Of a stretch of DNA of 5,456 bases, positions 1 to 5,278 are shown one piece after another. A model generated the notes under the pieces. That model made no database searches. It was given only the letters and a program-made list of their open reading frames with translations, and was not told where the DNA came from. The translations under genes and the position numbers were made by a program. The stretch lies in the NCBI GenBank assembly GCA_020849825.1, contig JADZFP010000445.1:1-5456 (forward strand), read 5' to 3'. This DNA comes from Saprospiraceae bacterium (GTDB taxonomy: Bacteria; Bacteroidota; Bacteroidia; Chitinophagales; Saprospiraceae). Within the stretch, counting starts at the first letter, position 1. The number at the start of each line of letters is the position of its first letter.

Positions 1-217
1 TGTGTACGATTTTTTTGTATTCGGCGGTTTCTTCCAGTGCGCTCAGATTGACGCCGCGCGTGTCGTTGCGTGAAAACTGGCACTCCAACAATTCTATTTG
101 TTTTTGCAGCAAAAGGTCGTTTTGTACCCACAAATGCACCGCCCACCAGCTGAATGCAAGCAACATATACCCCACCAGCAGGTGAGACATTCTGCGAAGA
201 GATATTTTTTTAAACAT
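1..217 (-). CDS. Membrane-anchored N-terminus, probable sensor histidine kinase (partial)
   Basis: This is the 5' part of a gene that runs off the left edge; 72 codons are visible, starting at the ATG whose first base is 217. The protein opens with a basic stretch (KKISLRR, residues 3-9), then one hydrophobic, Trp-rich membrane segment (about residues 11-31, containing FSWWAVHLW), then a polar, coiled-coil-like stretch (about 32-48) rich in Leu, Gln and Glu. This layout resembles the N-terminus of Bacteroidota sensor histidine kinases that begin with one transmembrane helix and a short extracytoplasmic linker. No kinase domain is visible, so that assignment is inference from resemblance. The start is 3 bp past the stop of the upstream M50B peptidase gene, so the two are very likely co-transcribed. 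No Shine-Dalgarno is seen. It could instead be another single-pass signalling or structural protein. Confidence 0.6.
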   Translation of the reverse strand, partial: MFKKISLRRMSHLLVGYMLLAFSWWAVHLWVQNDLLLQKQIELLECQFSRNDTRGVNLSALEETAEYKKIVH

Positions 218-220
218 TCG

Positions 221-880
221 TTACATTTTGAAAAAACGCCTGCCGAAAATCTGGCGGAGGTTCAGGTAAAACAGTATTGCTGCCGCGCCAAGCCAAATGT
301 ACGTCCAGACCTGCGCGGGAAAGATGCCGACCACTTGTTCGTATTTCGCCAGGTCGCTTTGGGGGCCTACCCGGAAGTCCTGAATAATGTACAACACCGC
401 TGCCAGACCGAGGAACATCAAAACGTCCTGGTCCCAGTTGGTGCGGGCAGCGATAAGCCAAAGCGAAACAGCAAAGACAAACAACAATCCGGTGCTAACA
501 AAGGATTCAAACCAGATGATGCCCGAGAAGGCCATAAGGCCTGCCAGCACCTTCAGAGTTGTGTCGGTAAGCGTTTTTTTTCGCACGCCGATGTAAAAGA
601 GAATATTGCCCAGGATAGCGCTACCCAGGTAGCCGCCCATTAAAATCAGGGCGGCGCTGCCGCCGCGGGTCGTTGTGTAGCCGCTGCCGTCGGGCGCGAT
701 ATTCAGTCCGACCACGGAACCGCCGCTTAGCAAAGCGCCAAGAGCATGGCCGAATTCATGAAGAAAGGTGACCAGCAAAGTGACCGGATACAAAACGAGT
801 TGGCCGAATGAGCCTCCGATAAATCGCAGGATCAGATAAACGACCAGCATCACGAGTGCTCGATAGTGCGTTTGAGTCAT
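221..880 (-). CDS. M50B-family integral membrane zinc metallopeptidase
   Basis: The gene encodes a 219-residue, very hydrophobic protein with about six membrane segments. A zinc-binding HEFGH motif (residues 41-45) sits inside an early hydrophobic helix. It is followed by the M50B signature: a conserved Leu-Ser-Gly-Gly turn (51-54), APDGSG (62-67), TRGG (71-74) and GGYLGSAILG (82-91). Near the C-terminus, Gly-Pro-Gln-Ser-Asp (172-176), then FPAQVWTYIW (187-196), matches the place where the family carries its third metal ligand, making D176 the candidate. The family belongs to the site-2-protease-like clan, which cleaves within or near the membrane; the substrate here is unknown. The start was set at ATG 880 (MTQTHYRALV). 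An ORF open further upstream would add 31 residues of non-hydrophobic, atypical sequence that crosses into the divergent neighbour. The gene precedes the probable kinase by 3 bp and diverges from the EAD gene. Confidence 0.88.
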   Translation of the reverse strand: MTQTHYRALVMLVVYLILRFIGGSFGQLVLYPVTLLVTFLHEFGHALGALLSGGSVVGLNIAPDGSGYTTTRGGSAALILMGGYLGSAILGNILFYIGVRKKTLTDTTLKVLAGLMAFSGIIWFESFVSTGLLFVFAVSLWLIAARTNWDQDVLMFLGLAAVLYIIQDFRVGPQSDLAKYEQVVGIFPAQVWTYIWLGAAAILFYLNLRQIFGRRFFKM

Positions 881-955
881 GGAATGTGGAATAGTTCGGG
901 CAAAAGAAAAATATTCGCCCGGAATTGCAAATTTTTGCCGGCACAAAACCGAGAT
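881..955. promoter_or_regulatory. Divergent promoter region between M50B and EAD genes
   Basis: This 75-bp gap must hold the start signals for both flanking genes. On the minus strand the octamer TTCTTTTG (901-908) is one mismatch from the Bacteroidota -7 box TAnnTTTG and lies 20 bp before the M50B start. On the plus strand AATTTTTG (930-937) is also one mismatch away and lies 18 bp before the EAD start. Neither has a convincing -33 TTG element. Small palindromes overlap the plus-strand box: GCAAATTTTTGC (927-938) and the perfect TGCCGGCA (936-943). The gap is short enough for one regulator to affect both genes. The individual boxes are weak calls. Confidence 0.4.
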
Positions 956-1519
956 ATGAAACCCGATACCCAACGCGTCCGCGAATTAATTGGCGAAAAC
1001 GAGATCGACAAGGCGATTCAGCTGCTGCTGGAGTATTCCGATGCAGGGCATTTTCGCGATTTGCAGGATCAGGTTTATTTGCAAAAAGGGAACTGGTCGG
1101 AGTTCAAACGCCGCCGGCTCGCCGGCGTAGCAGAAGAAAAAGAATTTAACTCGCTGAAACTGGCTTTGTTCAATATTGCCCGCGATCTGGACGATCGCCC
1201 GTCGGAGCCGGAGAAACCACGACGGCCGGAGCCCCCGCCTCCCCCACCCCCTCCGCCGCAACAGTATGTGGCCCGGTGTTATTTTAACGGCGACATGAAC
1301 AGTTATTTTGTTACACCTGGCAATCAGGTTGTTATGGTCAATCCCGTAACCAATTTTTCAAGCCTGGTAGCCACCCGCGTTGCTTCCATGAATCCGGCGT
1401 TTGCCTGGTTGTACATGTTTCCCAACGGATTTTACTACAGTATCGATCATAACGGCGCCATCTGGGGGCTCAACAATTTTGGTATGCCGATGCAGATGGG
1501 GCATGTTCAATATTTGTAA
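956..1519 (+). CDS. EAD11-like effector-associated domain protein with unknown C-terminal beta module
   Basis: The protein has 187 residues in three parts. Residues 1-80 form an all-helical domain with the pattern RVRELIGENEIDKAIQLLLE (7-26), then helices around 33-45, 47-56 and 60-79. This resembles effector-associated domain 11 (EAD11), a small death-like adaptor domain of bacterial conflict and signalling systems that recruits partners through homotypic contacts. Residues 81-103 are a charged, proline-rich linker with nine consecutive prolines (93-101). Residues 104-187 look beta-rich and aromatic, with no signal peptide or membrane helix. Two similar segments (Tyr117 to Asn129 and Tyr161 to Asn173) suggest a two-fold repeat, perhaps of propeller-blade type. 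I do not recognise this domain. The start at 956 is preferred because the helical domain begins there; the upstream extension (from 866) overlaps the divergent gene and looks random. The EAD11 call is from memory of the family pattern, and the effector role is inferred. Confidence 0.75.
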   Translation: MKPDTQRVRELIGENEIDKAIQLLLEYSDAGHFRDLQDQVYLQKGNWSEFKRRRLAGVAEEKEFNSLKLALFNIARDLDDRPSEPEKPRRPEPPPPPPPPPQQYVARCYFNGDMNSYFVTPGNQVVMVNPVTNFSSLVATRVASMNPAFAWLYMFPNGFYYSIDHNGAIWGLNNFGMPMQMGHVQYL

Positions 1520-1560
1520 GGGAATTGCCGTATTCAAAAGATAAAAGTCACGGAAAGCCA

Positions 1561-1597
1561 CAAAGCGCGCCAGGGATTATTCTCCTGGCGCGCTTTG
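1561..1597. terminator. Strong bidirectional hairpin terminator
   Basis: A perfect 14-bp inverted repeat (CAAAGCGCGCCAGG at 1561-1574 and its complement at 1584-1597) encloses a 9-base loop. It lies between the convergent ends of the EAD gene (stop at 1519) and the FKBP gene (stop at 1642), the expected place for a terminator serving both strands. The stem is very G+C-rich, but no long U tract follows in either direction: only CTTTG closes the stem. It is therefore not a textbook intrinsic terminator and may rely on stem strength or protect mRNA 3' ends. Confidence 0.7.
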
Positions 1598-1613
1598 CGT
1601 AAAGATATATGTG

Positions 1614-1631
1614 GCCGAGGGCCTCCCCGGC
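1614..1631. other. Second short G+C-rich inverted repeat
   Basis: An imperfect palindrome, GCCGAGGGCCTCCCCGGC, lies 10 bp past the FKBP stop on the minus strand, between that stop and the large hairpin. The outer four pairs are perfect, with one A-C mismatch and a very tight centre. It may contribute to 3' end formation of the FKBP transcript, or it may be incidental. Confidence 0.3.
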
Positions 1632-1641
1632 TTACAGGTAA

Positions 1642-2427
1642 TTAATTGCTCGGTTTGATTTCCAGCAATTCCACTTCAAAAATCAGAGTGGAATTCGGTT
1701 TGATCTTCGGGCTCGGAGAGCGCTCGCCGTAGGCCAGGTCGCTCGGGATGAAGAATTTGAATTTATCACCCACATGCATCAATTGCACACCTTCGGTCCA
1801 GCCTTTGATGACCTGGTTGAGTCCGAAAGTGATGGGCTGGCCGCGCTCCACACTGCTGTCGAAAACGGAGCCGTCGATATTGGTGCCGTGGTAGTGCACT
1901 TTTACCTTGTCGGTAGCGGCGGGGTGAGCGGTGCCGGTACCTTTTTTAAGGATTTCGTACTGCAGTCCGCTGGCGGTCGTCACTACGCCGGCGCGTTTTT
2001 TGTTTTCTTCCAGAAATTTCTTTCCGGCGACTTTGCTGGCTTCACCGGCTTTGGCCTGCGCCTGGCGGTTGTAATCGGTGAAAACGCGGTTGGCGTCGTC
2101 GGCCTTGATCAAGGTGCTGTCGTCGGCAAGCGCGGCGCGAAGGCCGGCCAGCAGGGCTTCGGTGTTCAGATCGGCGCTCATTTGACGGCGTACACTGCTG
2201 GCCAATACGATACCGTAAGCGTAGCTGGCGCTGTCGGCGCCGGTTTTAAGGCTGATTTGGGGGGCAGCCGGCTTGGCTTTTTTGTCGCCATTTTTTTGGG
2301 CCTGGGCTTCTTCTACGGTGATTACGCCGTCTTTCGCAGCCGGCTTGGCTTTTTTATCGCCATTTTTTTGGGCCTGGGCGCTCAAAGCAATCAGTGCCAG
2401 GATGGCGAGCAAGAGGATTTTTTTCAT
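1642..2427 (-). CDS. Exported FKBP-type peptidyl-prolyl isomerase (FkpA/Mip-like)
   Basis: The 261-residue protein begins with a type I signal peptide (Lys-Lys, hydrophobic core 4-15, likely cleavage after Ala19 in SAQA|QKNG). There is no lipobox Cys, so a soluble periplasmic location is expected. Next comes a Lys/Ala/Pro-rich region (20-56) holding two copies of AQAQKNGDKKAKPAA (17-31 and 41-55). Residues about 58-148 match the helical FKBP N-terminal dimerisation domain (ASYAYGIVLASS; long charged helix ending LEENKKRAGV). Residues 153-258 form the FKBP catalytic domain with the pocket residues Tyr179, Phe189-Asp190, Val206-Ile207, Trp210, Tyr233 and Phe250 all present. The family catalyses cis-trans isomerisation of Xaa-Pro bonds and acts as a chaperone for exported proteins. 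The gene lies 42 bp downstream of the M20 peptidase with no clear promoter between, so it is probably last in that transcript. Confidence 0.95.
   Translation of the reverse strand: MKKILLLAILALIALSAQAQKNGDKKAKPAAKDGVITVEEAQAQKNGDKKAKPAAPQISLKTGADSASYAYGIVLASSVRRQMSADLNTEALLAGLRAALADDSTLIKADDANRVFTDYNRQAQAKAGEASKVAGKKFLEENKKRAGVVTTASGLQYEILKKGTGTAHPAATDKVKVHYHGTNIDGSVFDSSVERGQPITFGLNQVIKGWTEGVQLMHVGDKFKFFIPSDLAYGERSPSPKIKPNSTLIFEVELLEIKPSN
2264..2379 (-). repeat. Partial tandem duplication, 72-bp period, inside the FKBP gene
   Basis: Two 44-bp direct copies lie at 2264-2307 and 2336-2379, offset by 72 bp, so they keep the reading frame (24 codons). They differ at one base only (G at 2284, A at 2356), a synonymous change in an Asp codon. 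The 28 bp between them encode the unrepeated segment around KDGVITVEE. Each copy encodes the Lys-rich linker just behind the signal peptide. The near identity at the DNA level points to a recent duplication; runs of six to seven T on the plus strand (Lys codons) may have favoured slippage. Confidence 0.9.
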
Positions 2428-2469
2428 AATGAGTGATAATAGTTGTGTGATAAATGATTGGTGGAGGCT

Positions 2470-3861
2470 TTACTTCTTTTTAAACGAGGCATAAAATTGG
2501 TAGAAGTAAGGTATCGTTTCGATGCCTTTGTAATAGTTGTAGAGGCCATAGTGCTCGTTAGGCGAATGGATGTCGTCGGAATCGAGGCCGAAACCCATCA
2601 GTACCGAGCGGGCATCGAGTACCTGATCGAACATGGCGACGATCGGGATACTGCCGCCGCCGCGCTGCGGCAGGGGCTTTTTGCCGAAGGCTTGTTCCAT
2701 GGCTTTTTCGGCCGCTTTGTACTCGACAGAATTGGTGGGCACCACAACCGGGTAGCCGCCGTGATGGGCGGTCACCTTAACCTTGACCGATTTGGGGGCC
2801 CCTTTTTCGAAATGCCGGGCGAAGAGTTTCTCGATTTTTTTCGGGTCCTGATTCGGCACCAGGCGCATGGAGATTTTGGCAAAAGCTTTGGAAGGGAGTA
2901 CGGTTTTAGCGCCTTCGCCGATATAGCCACCCCATATACCGTTCACGTCGAGTGTCGGACGAATACCCGTTCTTTCGATGGTCGTGAAGCCTTTTTCGCC
3001 CATCAGTTCGGCGACGCCGAGGCTCTTCATGTACTGCTTTTCGTCGTAAGGCGCCTCGTTCATGGCCTTTCGTTCTTTACCATTGACCTTCTCCACGTCG
3101 TCGTAAAATCCTTCGACAGTGATGCGGCGCTTGCTATCGTGCAAGGAAGCGATCATTTGGCAAAGTACATTGACCGGGTTGGCTACTGCGCCGCCATATA
3201 CGCCGGAATGAAGGTCTTTGTTGGGGCCGGTAACCTCAACTTCCATGTAGCACAAGCCGCGCAACCCGACCGTCAGGCTGGGCGTCTGGTTGTCGATTAT
3301 GCTGGTATCAGAGATGAGGACTACGTCGCAGGACAGTTTCTTCCGGTTGTCGCGGCAGAATTTTTCCAGATTTTTCGATCCGACTTCTTCCTCGCCCTCG
3401 ATCATGAATTTGACGTTGCAGGAGAGCTTGTTTTGCTGCATCATCATTTCGAAAGCTTTGACGTGCATAAAGAACTGCCCTTTGTCGTCGCAGGCGCCCC
3501 GAGCGAAAATAGCGCCCTGCGGATGCAATTTGGTCTTTTTTACGACCGGCTCGAAGGGTGGGCTGTCCCACAAATCGAGCGGGTCCGGGGGCTGGACGTC
3601 GTAGTGGCCGTATACCAGCACGGTCGGCGCCTTGGGATCGACCATTTTTTCACCGTAGACGATCGGGTGCCCGTCTGTTGGGAAAATTTCGACCTGATCG
3701 GCCCCGACTTTTTTAAGGTGTTCGGCTGTGGCTTCTGCCATCCTGCGCACGTCGGGGGCGTATTTGGGATCGGCACTGATGGACGGGATGCGCAGCAGAT
3801 CAAGTAATTCGTCGAGGAAACGGTCTTTATTTGCCTCGAAATAAGATTTGAGTTCTTTCAT
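2470..3861 (-). CDS. M20-family metallo-dipeptidase (carnosinase-like)
   Basis: The 463-residue protein fits the M20 dipeptidase branch related to cytosolic nonspecific dipeptidase, with all di-zinc positions visible. These are His86 and Asp88 in VYGHYDVQPP, bridging Asp125 in GACDDKGQ, the catalytic base and ligand Glu158-Glu159 in EGEEEVGS, Asp185 in ISDTS, and His432 in DDIHSPNEH. His218 in DLHSGVYGG matches the substrate-binding His contributed across the dimer. A lid/dimerisation domain is inserted at about residues 199-380. Family members hydrolyse dipeptides; there is no signal peptide, so a cytoplasmic role in peptide recycling is expected. Length is typical. The start at 3861 is the only sensible one, with an A/T-rich leader and no Shine-Dalgarno. 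It sits between pyrC (56 bp upstream) and the FKBP gene (42 bp downstream). Exact substrate preference cannot be read from the sequence. Confidence 0.94.
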   Translation of the reverse strand: MKELKSYFEANKDRFLDELLDLLRIPSISADPKYAPDVRRMAEATAEHLKKVGADQVEIFPTDGHPIVYGEKMVDPKAPTVLVYGHYDVQPPDPLDLWDSPPFEPVVKKTKLHPQGAIFARGACDDKGQFFMHVKAFEMMMQQNKLSCNVKFMIEGEEEVGSKNLEKFCRDNRKKLSCDVVLISDTSIIDNQTPSLTVGLRGLCYMEVEVTGPNKDLHSGVYGGAVANPVNVLCQMIASLHDSKRRITVEGFYDDVEKVNGKERKAMNEAPYDEKQYMKSLGVAELMGEKGFTTIERTGIRPTLDVNGIWGGYIGEGAKTVLPSKAFAKISMRLVPNQDPKKIEKLFARHFEKGAPKSVKVKVTAHHGGYPVVVPTNSVEYKAAEKAMEQAFGKKPLPQRGGGSIPIVAMFDQVLDARSVLMGFGLDSDDIHSPNEHYGLYNYYKGIETIPYFYQFYASFKKK

Positions 3862-3901
3862 AATCGATAAATAATTTTCAGGCGCCGGTGATGGGCGGGC
3901 G

Positions 3902-3909
3902 CAAAGGTA
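3902..3909 (-). promoter_or_regulatory. Candidate -7 box (TACCTTTG) for the M20 peptidase gene
   Basis: On the minus strand TACCTTTG fits the Bacteroidota housekeeping -7 consensus TAnnTTTG exactly. It lies 8 bp past the pyrC stop and 40 bp before the M20 start, and is identical to the box ahead of pyrC. No clear -33 TTG is seen at the usual spacing, where the pyrC coding end lies. If active, it would give M20 and FKBP a transcript separate from pyrC, with a leader of roughly 35 nt. Confidence 0.55.
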
Positions 3910-3917
3910 TGGAGCGC

Positions 3918-5252
3918 CTACCGGTTGAACAGCAGGCGCTGCCCCATTTGCGTTTCATTAAAGTGCTTGTTGTGCCACGCCAAATGGCCGTTGACGATGG
4001 TGGTCTTTACCCTTCCCCGAAACTGTTTTTTCGAAAAAGGCGACCATCCGCATTTGTAGTAAATGTTGTCAGGGCTGACCGTCCATTGCTCGTCCGGATC
4101 GACAATGCTCAGGTCGGCCCAGCAGCCTTCGTCCAGGAAACCGCGATCTTTTACCCGGAAAGCGATGGCAGGTGCGTGACACATTTTCTCGACAATTTTT
4201 TCCAGTGAAATTTTACCCTGGTGGTAAAATTCGAGCATTACGTTCAGACTATGTTGCACCAGGGGCAGGCCGGCAGGCGCTTTGAGATAATCCTGCGCTT
4301 TTTCGTCCCAGGTGTGCGGTGCATGATCCGTAGCGATTATATCCAGCCGATCGTCCAGCAATGCCGGAAATAGTGCGTCGCGTTCCTTTTTTCCTTTAAT
4401 GGCTGGGTTACACTTGATCAGGTTGCCCAGGCGAGCGTAATCGCCGCTGTGAAACCACAAATGATGTACGCACACCTCAGAAGTGATCAACTTTTTTTCC
4501 AGGGGCGTTTTATTGTCAAAGAGGTCCAGTTCGCGGGCAGTTGTCAGGTGTAAAATATGCAAGCGGGTATTATGCTTTTTAGCCAGCGACACAGCAAAAG
4601 ATGAGGACAGGTAACAGGCTTTTGCATTCCTGATGCGCGGATGAAAAGCGGCCGTCAGATGATCGCCGTAGCGTTTTTTATACGCCTCGAGTTGATGCAG
4701 TACAGTCTGTTCGTCTTCACAGTGCGTAGCGATCAGGGTTGGTGCATCCGCAAAAATCCGTTCAAGGGTATTGGGGTTGTCGACCAGCATATTGCCTGTA
4801 CTGCTGCCCATGAAAATCTTGATGCCACAAATTTTTGAGGCGTCTGTTCGCATGACCTCCTCATAATTATCGTTGGTGACCCCCATATAGAAGGAGTAAT
4901 TGGCGAGAGATGTCTCGGCGCCGATCTGATATTTTCGTTCCAACAACTCTTGTGTGACAGAAGGGGGCTGCACATTTGGCATTTCCATAAAAGAAGTTAC
5001 ACCTCCTGCCACCGCGGCACGGCTTTCGGTTTGAATGCTGGCTTTGTGCGTCAGACCGGGTTCGCGAAAATGCACCTGGTCGTCGATAATGCCGGGCAAC
5101 ACGAGATTCCCGGTGGCATCGAGTTCGATATCGGCATTGGCGTCTATTTGAGGGGCTATCCGGGCAATTCGCCCGTCTTTGATCAAAAGGTCAGTTTTTA
5201 AGGTTGCACCTCGGTTGATCATTCGTGCATTGCGGATCAAAATGGCTTGCAT
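3918..5252 (-). CDS. pyrC: Dihydroorotase, Bacteroidota type
   Basis: The 444-residue protein is a cyclic amidohydrolase that interconverts N-carbamoyl-L-aspartate and dihydroorotate in de novo pyrimidine synthesis. The N-terminal beta part (1-52) leads into LPGIIDDQVHFREPG (52-66), with His61 and substrate-binding Arg63, and EMPN (90-93). GIKIFMGSSTGN (143-154) places Lys145 where related enzymes carry a carboxylated metal-bridging Lys. ATHCED (175-180) gives His177, LHILHL (231-236) gives the next His ligand, SEVCVHHLWF (258-267) follows, and ATDHAPH (307-313) holds the catalytic Asp309. The first His of the usual DxHxH is Gln59, which I recall as normal for this phylum's enzymes. Start 5252 was chosen because a TACCTTTG promoter box lies between it and the upstream in-frame ATG at 5294, and family members begin with this MQAILIRNA-like strand. 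It is the first gene of the pyrC, M20, FKBP series. Confidence 0.95.
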   Translation of the reverse strand: MQAILIRNARMINRGATLKTDLLIKDGRIARIAPQIDANADIELDATGNLVLPGIIDDQVHFREPGLTHKASIQTESRAAVAGGVTSFMEMPNVQPPSVTQELLERKYQIGAETSLANYSFYMGVTNDNYEEVMRTDASKICGIKIFMGSSTGNMLVDNPNTLERIFADAPTLIATHCEDEQTVLHQLEAYKKRYGDHLTAAFHPRIRNAKACYLSSSFAVSLAKKHNTRLHILHLTTARELDLFDNKTPLEKKLITSEVCVHHLWFHSGDYARLGNLIKCNPAIKGKKERDALFPALLDDRLDIIATDHAPHTWDEKAQDYLKAPAGLPLVQHSLNVMLEFYHQGKISLEKIVEKMCHAPAIAFRVKDRGFLDEGCWADLSIVDPDEQWTVSPDNIYYKCGWSPFSKKQFRGRVKTTIVNGHLAWHNKHFNETQMGQRLLFNR

Positions 5253-5270
5253 ATTCCAAATCTTTGGCAA

Positions 5271-5278
5271 CAAAGGTA
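5271..5278 (-). promoter_or_regulatory. Candidate -7 box (TACCTTTG) for pyrC
   Basis: TACCTTTG on the minus strand matches TAnnTTTG exactly and ends 18 bp before the pyrC start, implying a leader of only about 12 nt. It overlaps a small inverted repeat (CTTTG at 5262-5266, CAAAG at 5271-5275). No clear -33 TTG is found about 19 bp further upstream. The box argues against the longer ORF starting at 5294. Confidence 0.55.

Noticed and set aside
98..643. A 181-codon open frame on the plus strand
   Set aside because: It is antisense to the M50B peptidase and the N-terminal kinase-like gene, with a random-looking Gln/His/Lys-rich composition and no motif.
866..955. N-terminal extension of the EAD gene to 866
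   Set aside because: It would overlap the M50B start and consists of basic, unstructured sequence; the conserved helical domain begins at 956.
881..973. N-terminal extension of the M50B peptidase to 973
   Set aside because: The added 31 residues overlap the EAD gene start and do not look like a membrane protease N-terminus; ATG 880 directly precedes the first membrane segment.
2264..2379. Possible CRISPR or mobile-element repeat
   Set aside because: Only two copies exist, the repeat is in frame inside a coding gene, and it translates to a duplicated linker; there is no array or transposase.
1774..2436. A 220-codon Gly/Phe-rich open frame on the plus strand
   Set aside because: It is antisense to the FKBP gene; its Gly/Phe-rich composition mirrors the Lys/Ala-rich codons of the true protein.
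2458..3807. A 449-codon open frame on the plus strand
   Set aside because: It lies fully antisense to the clearly recognisable M20 dipeptidase, has no family resemblance, and arises from the codon bias of the real gene.
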